NCBI GenBank assembly: GCA_954871525.1
Contig: OX940869.1
Coordinates: 27,866,001-27,930,000, forward strand
Source of the DNA: Parietaria judaica
Lineage: Eukaryota; Streptophyta; Magnoliopsida; Rosales; Urticaceae
Length of the DNA: 64,000 nt
Direction: 5' to 3'
Shown here: one piece after another, positions 35,386-47,841 of the stretch
Numbering within the stretch: position 1 is the first letter of the stretch
How the letters are laid out: each line of letters opens with the position of its first letter
Position numbers and translations under genes: made by a program
The notes under the pieces: generated by a model
What the model was told of the DNA's origin: nothing
Seen by the model: the letters and a program-made list of their open reading frames with translations, nothing else
Database searches by the model: none

Positions 35386-35709
35386 CTTCGTATAGCTACT
35401 CCGCTGGACTCTGTGAATTTATACTTTAATCCGAGAAATTGTAATGAAATCGCGCATGATCTTGCGAAACTCGCTACTAAGTCTAGAGGCAATACTGTCC
35501 GGTTGGAGTATGTTCCACCAAGTGTTGAACCTCTTCTTTTGAAAGATTCAGGATGTAATCAGGGAGTTCCGACCCTTGTTCGGGACGCTCGTATGACTGT
35601 GGCCAATGGTAATTTGATGTGGAGTACTCTTCCCTCTCGACCCGCACCCTTTTGGGGGACTCGAAGAGTTTAATGAGGCTCGTCTTTCTTTAAAAAAAAA
35701 AGTAATAAT
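35386..35709 (+). mobile_element. 5'-truncated LINE (L1-type)
   Basis: A 324-bp insertion with a perfect 16-bp target duplication AATAAAATTTGAGTAT (35370-35385 and 35710-35725) and an A-rich 3' tail from about 35690. It is open from its first base to a stop at 35671-35673. The translation contains NPRNCNEIAHDLAKLATKS, the pattern at the end of the RNase H-like domain of plant L1 elements (N.vAH.LAk.A). Only the last about 95 codons were copied, typical of aborted target-primed reverse transcription. It is not functional. Confidence 0.85.
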
Positions 35710-35784
35710 AATAAAATTTGAGTATATATGACCTTAATTTTGTCTAACTTAAGTACATTTGCCAGCTATTATTTCCAACATATA

Positions 35785-36807
35785 GGCTGTGTTTGGTACA
35801 TAACTTGAAAACAGTTTTTTAGTTTTCTAACTTGTACAGTTACACTGGAAAAAATAAATGACTGTTTGGTGTGTAACTCATCAAATTGAACTCCAAAACA
35901 TTTCGAGTTTTATTCTGTTTTTCTTAAGGATTTTCAAATACAGATTTTTGTTGTTTTCTGTTTTTTTCACTCAATTTTTTCTTTCCTCAGTCCTTATTTC
36001 TATAGACTTCATTAAGAGTAAAATTCTAACCGGGAACCGGGAAATAACTTCTTCTTTTTTTCGTCTATGTTCCAAAAAATTGGGAATTTTTTTTTACCGA
36101 TTTCGGTTTTAAAAGTGCTTGACTTAAAAACCACATGTATTTTTTAAAACCAAAAATTAAAAACTACAAATAGTATAAAACGACAATAAAAGTTTAAAAT
36201 ACACTAAAAATGACATACTAAAAACTAAAATAATGACATGTAGTTTAAAATCAGAACCGGTAACAAAAATCGGGGAATATTTGTTTAGGGCATCGTTTTC
36301 GTTTCTCAATTCTAAAAATGGGTACCGAGAAGTACCAGTTCTTGGGTTTAAATTAAATTTCTTGGATTTTTTTATAATCGATCCGGGACCGGTACCGGAA
36401 CAGAGACAAAACCGGAAAACGGATACCAAATTTCCACCTTTAAACTTCACCATTGAACCTTCAAAGTCTCGATGCATGTTAAAACTTATTATTTAGACTA
36501 TATAATATAGATTTGATATGTTAAACATGATTGTATCTAATTTACACCGTAATATAATATTTATGTTATTGTATTATTAATGTAATAATATTTTTAAATT
36601 TTATTAATGTATTAAATATTTGATTTTTTAAGAAAAAATCGAATCGTATTCCAAACAGTTATTCTGTTGTTTTATTTCTAAAAAATAAAAACAGAAATGT
36701 GTACCAAACAGTTATTTAAAAATAACTGCAAGAATTTTTTACACTACAACTATAAAATTCTGAATAGAGAAAACCAAAACAGTTCGAGTTGTCTACCAAA
36801 CGGCACC
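35785..36807. mobile_element. Foldback DNA element near the kinase gene
   Basis: The left end GGCTGTGTTTGGTAC pairs imperfectly with the right end (reverse complement GGTGCCGTTTGGTAGACAAC), and both are followed by TTGAAAACAGTTTT-like sequence. A 3-bp ATA could be the target duplication but is weak. The interior has further CCAAACAGTTAT dyads. The (G)TGTTTGGT terminus is common in plant MITEs. It lies just upstream of the kinase transcription unit. Confidence 0.5.
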
Positions 36808-36959
36808 ATAGTCTCCTCAGAAAAGCAAGGAAAAGGTACTTCCCTTTTTTAATTTAATATTTCAATAAATATATTTGATTTTTTTTAGTAATATAGTTTT
36901 TGAGGTTAAAGCAGTGAGAGATTCGATTCTGTACCTTAGCCTCTGCGACAGTTGGATAC

Positions 36960-36960
<1 letters not shown>

Positions 36961-36995
<35 letters not shown>
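36961..36995. repeat. (GA)n tract near the kinase 5' end
   Basis: Imperfect then perfect GA repeats. GA/CT tracts are common near plant transcription starts. The likely 5' untranslated region follows. Confidence 0.85.
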
Positions 36996-36999
<4 letters not shown>

Positions 37000-38168
37000 T
37001 TCATCGTTCATGTCGGAGCTTGGTGGAACTTGGAGCTCGGCTTCATCCTCGCTCGGAGCTAGGTCAGATTCAGCCTCGCCGCCGTCGACTGCTCCGAGCT
37101 CTCTCTTCCGCTCGGAACCCTAGGTCCGTAATTCTCCACCAGCGATGGTGAGTTTGCTTCTTCACACTTGAATCTAGGCACGTTCTGAAAGATTGCCGAT
37201 CTTTCTATATTTGGCGCATGCTTCATTGTTGACTATGAAGATAGGAAATGGAAATTCGGTTGAATTTTTGGCGATTAGTTCGGAATCCTCCTAAATTTGT
37301 GCGTCAATGTCTTTCTTGGTTGATCGATCCGTGTTGAATAATTCGTTTTTTTTTTCCTACTTAATTATTCGAATTATGTGTTAGTCAAACCCGTGGTTTT
37401 CTTCCCAAATTGGGTTTCCACGTAAAAGTTCTTGTGTCAACGGCCAATGTTCGTTATCAGTGTTGAGTTAAATTGTTAAAATTTTGCATTGGCTGAGGAA
37501 GCAAGTGAAGGGCTTCAGGATGCGAAGCAATATGATGCACTAGAAAGCACAAGAGAAGATATGGAAATGTGGAGGATAACTTGTTTGCACTTTTAAGCCG
37601 TAGCTACGATGAATTCTTATATAATTAATTATATGCTTTCATAAATTTGTTTTGCCGTCTTTTGATATAGCGATGCCAAGTAATTACTTATGGTGTCATT
37701 ACTAAATTGTACGTGGCACTCCATATTCTTACCGACTCTTATGAAGTAATGATCTTATGGAATGCCGTTCAGCAATCTCACAATTTTAATTCTTTTGCAG
37801 GTCTTTTTGTTACAACGCTAATAATTTGCCTTTGGAATGCATTTCCTATGCTAAAAGTTTTAGTTGGTCCTCCAAGCAAGTTCATTGTTGGAAGTTGTTC
37901 AGTCACTCGTCTGCTGAAGCTTCTGCGTATTCAAATCCAGAAGCTATATTCTCGTTTTTGAAGATTTTTATTGCTCTTTGGAAGCATTTAGAGAAAAAGA
38001 CAGTGATGAAGGCTTTGGATTTATATTCTATATCTTCTAAAAGGAAAACGCTTTCAAATTAGGCGAGGACCTGCGCTGTTGCATCTGTTTGCGTTATTTT
38101 CATAACATATGGGAATCATCGAAACAAAGATACCATTCAGTATTTTTGTGTAAGAGTAAGTACAAATC
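36996..38168 (+). promoter_or_regulatory. Probable 5' untranslated region and intron of the kinase gene
   Basis: A GC-rich leader (about 36995-37147) ends at a consensus donor CGATG|GTGAGT (GT at 37148). An acceptor TTTTGCAG ends at 37800, and the following sequence runs without a required splice to the start codon at 38169. A 5' leader intron would fit the plant pattern. Transcript limits are inferred only, and several upstream ATGs occur in 37801-38168. Confidence 0.4.
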
Positions 38169-41100
38169 ATGGAACACGTGTCGGAAAAGAGATACCCACT
38201 TGACGCAAAAGATTATAAGTTGTATGAAGAAGTCGGTGAAGGCGTCAGCGCCACAGTGTACAGGGCTCTCTGTATTCCGTTTAACGAGACAGTTGCAATC
38301 AAGGTTCTTGATCTGGAGAAATGTAATAATGACCTGGTATGACCATTCACCCAGCTACTTTTTACATTGCATAAGAGGTTTTACCGAAAAGGATAAAATT
38401 TGCTGAAACAAACAGAAGGATAATTAATGTTAGACCCACATTGTTATATAACGTTCCAAAAACAGAACGTTCTGTTTATGTTAGACCCACATTCTTATAT
38501 AATTAATTATATTTTCTCTCATTAGGGTTATTGAGGTGTAAATGGTGTCTAAGCCTATACAAGGCACTGTTAGAGTCAGGCGTCATGTTTGATTAGTGAA
38601 ATTTTCTATTAAGCATTGTTGGAAGAATTTCCCAGTCTAATTCTCAAATTAGAGATCATGTCTTCATTTATCGTTTGAGTGATTTTAATGAATGAAGCCC
38701 TAGTTTTGTGATTTTTATGTCTAACATTCGATCAATTTATTTGTATTGCTTTGCAGGATGGTATTAGACGAGAGGTACAAACGATGAGCTTGATAGATCA
38801 TTCAAATTTGTTAAGAGCACATTGTTCCTTCACAGCTGGTCACAGCCTTTGGGTTGTGATGCCATATATGTCTGGTGGGTCATGTCTGCATATAATGAAG
38901 TCTTCTTTCCCAGAGGGCTTCGAAGAGGCAGTTATCGCGACTTTATTGCGTGAGGTTCTTAAGGCCCTTGTTTATCTTCACGACCATGGCCACATTCATA
39001 GAGATGTGAAGGTACAATACTAACTTACTGGAATAGTTATTATTTAAACTTTGAAGGGTCATTGGCTTGAATAGCCCCTATCTTAAGTGGTGGATGGTCC
39101 CCCAAAAAATATTACGCTAACTGCCCCTCAGGTGCAGTTTTGGTGCCTTGACTGATGGTTCTCTTTGCTAGTTTGGATGAACATATGGATTATGGACGGA
39201 ATCACTACTAAATAACTATTTTTCGGAAATTTTGGGTGTAAAATAGGAATTTTAAATGACAGTATTAGAGATTAGAAGGGTTAAAATGTTATTTCCTATA
39301 GACAGTGTTAAAATGAGTAAAACTACATATATATATAGAATTCCAATTTACCCCTAAATTTTTTAATTTGTCCATCCATAATCCGTCCAAACTAATGGGG
39401 AGGGACCATTAGAGCACTAAAACTGCGTTGGAGAGATGGGTTACTAGTGCACTATCCCCTTATTAATGGGGCTATTAATTTTAAGCCAGTACTCGTGTTT
39501 AAATTTTCTTTAGAAATATTATTTTAATTGCGTTTAGAATTCCAATGCTTGGAGATTGGTCCAGTTTTTTTTTTTTGAAGGAAAGATTGGTCCAGTTTTA
39601 TGGTACTGCTAGATGTCAATTGTTAAGATTATTTTCTTTAAATTTGATTTTCATGTTGGATTGAAAAAAAAAAAAAAAAATCGTGTATTAGTGAGTTACA
39701 TTGTAATACACCGTACTCTGTATGTAGCTTGCTGATAGTGATCAGTGATTCTTGCAATGAGAATTGATAGTTTTTTTTTTTGGCAGGCTGGTAATATTTT
39801 GGTTGATTCAAATGGTTCTGTGAAATTAGCTGATTTTGGAGTTTCAGCTTGCATGTTTGATACTGGAGACAGGCAACGCTCAAGAAATACTTTTGTTGGA
39901 ACGCCTTGCTGGTATTTTCTATTACTTCTTTTTTGTACCAAAGTTGATGTTTTGGGGGTTTTAAGTAATTGAGTGATACAACCAGAGATTTCTATCTTGT
40001 AATGGAACCCGTGATAACGAACTCTGAAACACACAAGCTCACCGAACGGACGCTCAATCAAAATTCAGCCGCTTCTCTCTAGAGAGTGGCCGAATATTTT
40101 ATAAGGGTTAAGCTGCATTTCATTAGTCAAAAGGACCCAATTACACCCTGGTCATCACAAGGCTAAAAACAGAATTAACTTATTTACTCAAATAACTAAA
40201 AGACTCAACTAATGATTAAAAGAGATAAATATTGAATAGCCTAATGATGAAATTGCCTAATTAGGCGTTGCCTCTTTGAGATGAGATGGGTTCGGGTTCC
40301 GGATTACGGATCTATCTTTGGTATGTCTTACCAAAAACGGATCTGTAGTATTAAGGTACCATGTGACCGGTTTTGATCTTTGTTTTCTCCTCAGGATGGC
40401 TCCTGAAGTTATGCAGCAACTGCATGGATATGATTTTAAGTGAGTTGGTTATTAATAAGTGCCTCTTTTTACTTTATTAGTTTTTTTGTTTTTTCTTTCG
40501 ATCTTCTAAGTTATATCCAGTTGAAATTTGACATTGTTAATTTTTCCCCCTTTTTTGTTTTGCCTGTACAGAGCAGATATTTGGTCATTTGGAATAACGG
40601 CACTTGAACTTGCTCATGGCCATGCTCCATTTTCCAAATACCCACCGATGAAAGTAAATTCGGAAGCTCCTGCCTCTTGGTATTTCTCTTGGAAGGACAA
40701 ATTGCAAACTTAAATGCAAACTCTTTGTGCTCTGTTTCTTCTTGCAGGTTCTTTTGATGACATTGCAAAATGCTCCTCCAGGTCTTGACTATGAAAGGGA
40801 CAAGAAATTTTCGAAGGTCTCTATGGTTTCAGCTTAGTTATATATTTTACATTTTTTTTAGTTATTTTGTTAACGAAGCTATGTGTTTCCAGTATTTTAA
40901 AGAATTGGTAGCGACTTGCTTGGTGAAGGACCCCAAAAAACGTCCCTCATCGGAAAAGCTACTGAAGCACCAATTTTTCAAGAATGCGCGGCCTGTTGAA
41001 TATTTGACTCGAACCATTTTAGAGGGACTCGCTCCATTAGGTGATCGCTTTAAGACACTGAAGGTTGCGTGCTTATACTAATTTTCTACTTTTATTTTAT

Positions 41101-44100
41101 TTTATTTATTTATTTATTTATTTGTGATGTTGTGCACACCATTTTCAATTCTTCTAACTAGAGTTTCAAACAGGCAAAGGAGGCTGAGCTTCTTGTGCAG
41201 AACAAGGCTCTCTATGGGGATAAAGAGCAGTTGTCTCAGGTATACTTAATTTCTTCATTAAAAGTTTAAGCTTCTTCTTCTTTTTTTTTTTTTTTTTATT
41301 TGCTGAGAATTCTTTGTGAGATCTTCATTTTTTTAACCCAATAATAAGAAAAGAATAAATTGTTGGAGATCTTTATGGTTTTATTTTTTTTGCTTATCTG
41401 TGATTTTATTGTGCTTTCGTTTTAATTTCTGGGTTATTTGTCATTTAATTTCATGTCTCATTTTTATTCTATTTTTATTTGTAATAATGTTATCCTCTTC
41501 AAACGAATTAAAATGTAGTCGGTGCTTGCTTAGAGTGTTCGGTGAATCTATGCATGCGAGTTTGTGCAATTTTGATTGCTGAATTCATTATAGTTTTATT
41601 TTCGTTTTTTTTTTGTTTTGGAAAAGCTCTAAAAATATTGAACACTATTTTATTGGTTTCTTTGCAGCAAGAGTATATACGCGGAATCAGTGCCTGGAAT
41701 TTCAACCTTGATGATTTGAAAAATCAGGCTGCCCTTGTAAGTAGTGCTAAATATAAGTCTGCTTCTATTTTTTTTTTTTATGTTTTTTTTTTCTTCCTTT
41801 CAAGAAAAAGGCTTATTGATTGTGTTGAATACAATTAGAGTAACTATCATTACAATAATTGCAGATTCCTGATGACGACATGCGATTTATAGAAGATTTG
41901 GATAAGAATATCGGCAGTTTTGAAGATGAGATTCCGGCAGAGAGTTCGTCACTGGAAATGGTTGAGCAGTCAAATCAAACTGTAGTTGACCAGCAGGTAA
42001 TGAAACCTCAAATAAAACACTTATTGTCGTGTTTTGCGTGAAATATACATGATATTAAATCTTGCATAAAATTCTTGATACTCGTATTCCTTCCATCATT
42101 TCATTCCAGGATGAGTTCAGTGATCTTCATGATTTGGAAAGTTCACTTGCTTCATTTCCTATCAAACCTCTTCAAGCCCTCAAGTATGATTAGTCAGACT
42201 CTCCATTTTAATTAATTAATTATCTGTGCTGATATTTTACATAAGTAGGGATATTTTGGTTATTTCATGTTCAAAAGCGAGTAAGTGTTTCTAAGCCTAT
42301 ATAAGGCACCGCACCCACCACTAGGGATTCCATTATGTTTTGGTCTTGCAGAGCATCATAGGGGAGAGTTTTGGTCTTGCTCTCAAAGGAAATGCGTTTT
42401 TTCATTATTTATCAATATAGTTTTAGAGAATCTCACCATCTTGGTGAATTTTTTATTTGGTTATCTATTCCCGTCTTATCATAATCTACCTTCATTAAGT
42501 GTGCGGTGGAAATTTGTTGTTCCTTCTTAATTCTTATTATCGCGGTGTTAGCAATGCTAGACTACACAAATTCTGGACATCCAAAATTATGTCCAAAATG
42601 AGGCAAATTAAACTGTGTATTGAATATATTACGACTTATGCCAATTTATATAATGAATTGACACATGAGTACGTTGGCAATATTGCGAAGATAGAGTCAC
42701 TCTAGTTCCATGGATTTGTTCAAGATGATGCTCATTAAGAATTTTATCAATTTTCTTAGTTTTACTCTTATCTTTTTTAATTTATTTTTTTCATTGCGCA
42801 ATTTTTAATTGGCTCATTTTGCATTTAATTTTTATTAATTAAACAAATTGAGTGTTATAAGGGGTTGCTTTGATCCTGATGCAGGGGTTGTTTTGATGTC
42901 TGTGAGGACGATATTAGTCCAAAAAAGATGTACGAAGAAAACGGAAGAAGGGAGGGTGAATCTTCAGGGCGATGTAATTCTTTGCCACGTCATGTCGTTA
43001 ATGAGCATAAAAAGTTTTTGAGCGGCACACTACTACAGGATAATGTTCTTTCCCCTAAAAGAGCTCTTGTTGATGGGGACAAGTAAGCGTTTATGATTTT
43101 GTTTTGTAATTTACACTTGATGCACTTATAAATTGATAGATTCTGATTTAATCTGGTACGTCGATTACATATATATTTGTTTAAGATTTAATTTTTTTAG
43201 TATGGCTTCAACTTAGTCATCTTTGGCTCAAATTATGACGAATCACGAGATGTAATAGCTTCAGGATTCGTGTAACATCGGGGAAATCGTTGTTTCCTAT
43301 ACTATTTTGTAACTAGACCAATGTATTAGTTGTTTAATTCAGCGTGCACTTCTATATTCTTATTTCACATTTACTTGAAGCATTATAAAATGGGTAAATT
43401 TTGATTGTAATTTGGTACTTCGACTACATCATCTACTAGATCTTTGTGGAATTATCACGTTTTTGGTTCAAATTGCTTCGAAAAACTAGATGTTATCATC
43501 TTCATGTAGTATTTGGGAAATTTTAGTGTTGCGGTAATATTTGGTTAGAGTTTTCTAGTACAGGAAAACTATGTCATAGTATGGTGACATGTTATTGTAG
43601 GGACTATCAACAGTCAAAATTCCCAGCCGAGCGGAACTTTAGTGGCTCGTTGTTATATCGCCAAAAGAAAGATGCCAATAACCCTTCATCAGGTTTCTCT
43701 CTGCTCATATTTGTTTTCCCTTTTTTTTTTTTTCTTTTTTTTTTTCTTGAGCAGTTATGGACGTTATAATCCGACACTTTATTGCATTGTTTTTCACACA
43801 GCTGACGATTCATTAGATGGAACCGTTGTTCAGCGTAAGGGTCGGTTTAAAGTCACTTCAGCAGAACTGAGCCCCAAGGTGCAAAATGCATCAATACATT
43901 ATCATGTTTACTGTTACTTACAATATACAATGTCTTTCTTGGGGAGTATTGTCTTCATGATCCTTTTCTTGTGTGAGCCATTTAAAAAGATCATTCATAA
44001 TGGTAACTCGGGTATCCTTTGCACCTTCATTGTTAGTGCTGTTGTTGCATTTAGGGGTTTTTGGGGATTAAAATGGTGCAACCTATTGTTATTTATTTTA

Positions 44101-46258
44101 TTACCGAAAAGGGTTTTAAACAGTTCTGATACTGATTACCTTTTTCAGTTTTTACTTTTATTATTTGCTTCATATAATTTTCCTTTCAGGTCTTCTAGGT
44201 TTTCTAGGGATTTTTAGTTTTTTTTTTTTTTTTTATTATTTTATTTCTTTAGGTTGTTTTAGGTTTTGTTATTTTTGTGATCTTTTTTTTTTTTGTGTGT
44301 GTGTGAAGGTTGATTTAGGTTTTGTCAGTTTTTTTAATGTATTTATTTTTATTTAAAAATCGGCTTTACGCCAGATTAAGTTTTAAACCAATTCTCATCT
44401 TTAAAACCAGCTTTAATTCTAAAAATCTGATTCCAGTTTTGATAATGTAAAAAACCGTAACCGGCGTCGCCCCTCGCATCTTTTTTATCTTCTTTTTAAT
44501 TAAAATTTTGTGACTGTTCTTTATTCAAATTTCGAAGGCCTATATCCCCTCAGACAAAATGTTCCTCATTGACATTAAGAATTTAGCTCCGCGATGGCAT
44601 TTTAATCATCATCGGTGTTCTTCAGGGTCCCACGAATTGGTACTTCAACCCGACAATATGTGGAGGCTCTACAAGTCCCATCGCCACAACGCCAAACCTT
44701 ACAGCTTCGACTCTTCTTCCTTCGCTGCAATTCATTCTGCAGCAGAATGCGATACAGAGGGTATGCCTGTAATTGTATACTACACGGTACACCCTCTAAT
44801 ATTGAATTTTATGTTATGACTCGGTTTTTCTTTATGGCAGGAAGAGGTGACTAAATTAATAAAATATGTGGAACAAACTTCTGGTAATTGCTGTTTTCAT
44901 ATGATCCCATTAATTTTGCTTAGTTTTTTCTCCTATTTTTTTGCGGAGAAGTTAACAATATAACAAACACTGTTGACACAGGCAAACAAGCTGACGTAGC
45001 TGAAGGAAGCACCAGTGATCTTCTGCAGGTAAAAGGAACTCTTTGATGTGTGTCTGAATAATTGTGTAATTTGTGAGGAATTTAATAATTCTACTCGTAT
45101 ATTCCACATGCCATAAGTCTCTAGAATTAACAGGAATATTCTAGAATTTCTATTAAACAGAAAACAAAATAATAATCTAAATCGAATCCTTATTGAAAAA
45201 ATTAATACAATCAATCCTCGGATTTCTCTTACAAGTTGCTTCCTTACGCGATAGCACATATTACCTGGATTCAAGGGAGATTTATTTATATAGGTATTTT
45301 GATTGACTGAGGGCATTACTGGTATTTCATGTTCAGGAGGTAATTAAGGTTTCTATGCCTATTAAGGCACACCCCTCTAGATTTTCATATGTTTTATTAG
45401 TGGAGAAGTCCTATTGAAAATGAACATCTTTAGAAGACTTTTCCGGTCAAACTCTCGAATAAAAGATCGGGGTGCTGTTTATCAGTAAAGTGTTCTTGTT
45501 TCGGGATTATTATTTTCTCGGGTCTTTGGAGTAAGAGTTGAGATAGTTCTCACATGTTGATTTAGCAGAGTTCAGCTTCTATCCGGGAGAGGGAGCTGCA
45601 ATCTCAAGTGAACAATATGCTACAGAGGTATTTGATTGAACATGGTTATTTCTGATGAATTTTGCTTTACATTTTATTTTTTTACATTCTGCTCATACAC
45701 GTCTTTGTTATGTTAGAATCGGGAATCTAATGGAGGACTTGCAGAGACAGAAGATGAAAAATATCCAGGTTTGTCCAGTTACATTGCTCGGAATCAATGG
45801 TGATAATATGGTAACCTGGAATCCGGTATTCCGATTCCATTCTTTTTTTTTTTTAAATTGTTAAAATTATATGTTCGGAACGAGAGTTCTAATATTTGGA
45901 TTTTAAAAATGAATCAATTCTGTTTCTTTTTTGTTTTAATAATGACTACTTATCTGGATTCTCGGTTTCGAGATCCCACGGTCCAGATTGATTAGCTATT
46001 TAAATGTTAAAGTAGCAAAATTCTGAATTTTGTTTTGTTTTCTATGTTTTTTTTTTTCCTTTCTTTTTTTCTTTCTGGAATTTAATAATACGGAAATGGA
46101 ATTCCATATTATTCGGAATGTGGTAACAGTATTATTTTCTTATCGTGATATCGATTATTGGGCTTATTTTTGGAGCAACTCTGTGACACGATTTTGTTTT
46201 TCGTCATTTGCAGTTAGAAAGACAATTGAATGCTTCGACTCGCAGAGAAGAAGAATAA
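38169..46258 (+). CDS. STE20/FRAY-like (OSR1-type) serine/threonine protein kinase, 20 exons
   Basis: Exons: 38169-38336, 38757-39011, 39787-39911, 40395-40439, 40572-40653, 40748-40816, 40893-41063, 41174-41239, 41668-41736, 41865-41996, 42110-42183, 42885-43082, 43601-43692, 43802-43878, 44626-44760, 44841-44883, 44982-45028, 45569-45627, 45717-45768, 46214-46258. All introns are GT-AG and phases close, giving 667 aa. Kinase domain about 16-277: glycine loop GEGVSATVY (23-31), ATP lysine K45, alpha-C E62, HRDVK with catalytic D139, DFG 157-159, activation segment [14 protein letters not shown] (174-187). All catalytic residues are present. The C-terminal half carries [30 protein letters not shown], and a charged probably coiled end (EREL to TRREEE). 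This matches plant GCK/FRAY-like kinases, cytosolic phosphorylation enzymes; the substrate is unknown. The start methionine is the only one in frame before the kinase domain. Confidence 0.93.
38523..38720. repeat. Intronic dispersed repeat, copy 1
   Basis: In kinase intron 1, around TCTAAGCCTATACAAGGCAC. It resembles 42244-42520 and 45313-45560 in an opening AGGG(T/A)(T/A)ATT block, the CTAAGCCTATA(C/T)AAGGCAC core, and distal TCTCAAA blocks. It looks like a small TATA-bearing LTR (TRIM-type), but ends and target duplications were not found. Confidence 0.4.
39056..39490. repeat. Foldback element in kinase intron 2
   Basis: The left arm (GAATAGCCCC, later ATATGGATTATGGACGGA) and right arm (TCCATCCATAATCCGTCC, later GGGGCTATTAA) are inverted. 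They could form a long imperfect hairpin in the pre-mRNA. No target duplication is clear. Confidence 0.5.
39980..40375. repeat. Repeat-like insertion in kinase intron 3
   Basis: Composition differs from the T-rich intron, with GAACTCTGAAACACACAAGC near 40020 and CTCTCTAGAGAG near 40075, as in LTR leader fragments. No boundary pair was found. Confidence 0.25.
42244..42520. repeat. Intronic dispersed repeat, copy 2
   Basis: In kinase intron 11, with GTTTCTAAGCCTATATAAGGCAC at its core (TATA-like) and TTTCATGTTCA upstream, shared with copy 3. Confidence 0.4.
45313..45560. repeat. Intronic dispersed repeat, copy 3
   Basis: In kinase intron 17, with TATTTCATGTTCAGGAGG and GTTTCTATGCCTATTAAGGC, similar to the other two copies. 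Confidence 0.4.
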
Positions 46259-46730
46259 AGAAAAGAGAAGGTCCAGTTTTTATCGTTCTCACGTTCGAAA
46301 ACGAAAGTCAACTGCTTCGACAATTAAAAGCATTTGAAATGAAGAAACCAAACTCACGAAGAAAAAAAAAAGGAACGGCAGGATTTGCGATTTTATCGTG
46401 ACTGCAAAGCTCGGTGGAGTTCGCAAGACTAACGGAGAGGTAATACGTGAGCATTCTTTCTTGTGTATTTCTAGTGTACCATATGTGAATTATAGGATGT
46501 TTTTAAGCAGACACCAAAATTTTGTGATCTAGCTCCGCAAATCTCTTATTTATGTAATTTGTTTACGCAAAATTTGTAATTATATATATGTTTGCCGTTG
46601 AAAATCCGTCTCATAGACCCATTATCGAGCAAAACTTTCATGCCCGGGTGAGGGAGACTGGACCGAGTGAGATTAACCATATTAACCACTCGTTAAATAT
46701 TTGAATATTATGCCCAATTTAGCAATTATG
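46259..46730. other. 3' flank of the kinase gene
   Basis: It probably holds the 3' untranslated region. An AATAAAG overlaps the stop codon region (near 46254), and no other gene is seen before the Emigrant-like element at 46733. Confidence 0.45.
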
Positions 46731-46732
46731 TA

Positions 46733-47394
46733 CAGTAGAACCTCTATAAATTAATACTCGATAAATTAATAGTCGCGATTGAATAATATTTTTGTCCGGT
46801 CCCGACTCGGGCCTAACTAGCTAAATTAATAATTCGCTAAATTTATAAGATAATAATTTTTTTTAGAAAGTATATAGGTCCCAAGTGATATATAAATTAA
46901 TAATTCAAAATAAAAATTACATAATTTTTTTTATAAAATCACTATAAATAAAATATAACATAAATAACTATGAGAGTACACTAAATAAAAAAGATAACAT
47001 TACATCACTAATCATGTAGTCTTCTTAAAATATGATTCTAAAATAATTTGATTCTTCTTGAAATTGATGTCTTCTTGAAGTTCATTTCTAAGCTTTCGAA
47101 GAGCATTAAGAATGTCGGGTGTCGTATTTTCATGTTGAAGCAAAAAATTGTTGAGAGTGATCGCCGCTACAATTGCATCATTCCGTGAAACGAGCTCTAA
47201 TTTAAGATTCTCGATATAATAAATTGAAATATTTGTTTGCTAGTAAAAATATTTATATAATTATAGCTGATTAATAATTTTTTTCTTGATTAATGTATAA
47301 ATTAATAAATTATTAATTTATATGGTAGTTAATAATCTGATAAGATAATATTTTTTGCCGGTCCCAACAGTATTAATTTATAGAGGTTCTACTG
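46733..47394. mobile_element. Emigrant/Lemi1-like pogo element
   Basis: 662 bp, with inverted ends CAGTAGAACCTCTATAAATT and its complement, flanked by TA (46731-46732 and 47395-47396). The CAGTA(A/G)AACCTCTATAAATTAATA terminus with a TA duplication is the signature of plant Emigrant/Lemi1 pogo-like elements. GGTCCCGAC/GTTGGGACC subterminal blocks are also inverted. It is longer than a typical MITE because it retains a piece of transposase. Confidence 0.85.
47012..47197 (-). pseudogene. C-terminal fragment of pogo-like transposase
   Basis: On the minus strand an open stretch reads ELVSRNDAIVAAITLNNFLL, then LNALRKLRNELQEDINFKKN and ends ESYFKKTT-stop, inside the Emigrant-like element. The helical charged tail ending in an I.SYF-type motif fits the C-terminus of Lemi1/pogo transposases. 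The DDE and DNA-binding parts are gone. The assignment rests mainly on the element's ends. Confidence 0.6.
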
Positions 47395-47841
47395 TATGTC
47401 GATTTTACAGAGCTCATCGACTCTGTCGAATTATCTCCAACATAAATTTAGTCAGTTGGTTAGAGAATAAAATAGGGTTAATGACGGCAAAAATACCTAA
47501 AGTTTGGTCAAAGAACCCCTTGTGTACCCAAAGTTTAAAAATGATGGTAAAAATACCCAAAGTCGTATTTGGAGAGTTGACCACTCCATTCTCGTAACGC
47601 CGTTAACTTACCTGTTAACATTGGCCACACGGATAAACGTGAGTTGCTGACATAACTATTTTTACCACGTGGATGAGCCCACATCAGCCTCGTTTACGAC
47701 AAAACAACGAATTAAACCCCTAGCTAATACTATTTAATAAAACGAATTGAACCCCTAATGATTACACTTAACAAACAGATTTGTCTACGTTGCCAGAGTT
47801 AACAGGTAAGTTAACAACATTACGAGAATGGAGTGGTCAAC

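Noticed and set aside
35786..36807. Mutator-type assignment for the foldback at 35.8-36.8 kb
   Set aside because: No 9-bp duplication could be found; only a weak 3-bp ATA, so the superfamily is left open.
36875..37123. Open frame over the GA tract upstream of the kinase
   Set aside because: It is read from simple repeats and leader sequence and does not join the kinase frame.
43642..44217. 191-codon open frame in the kinase gene
   Set aside because: It reads through introns 13 and 14 in poly-T tracts; only the short exons at 43601-43692 and 43802-43878 fit the protein.
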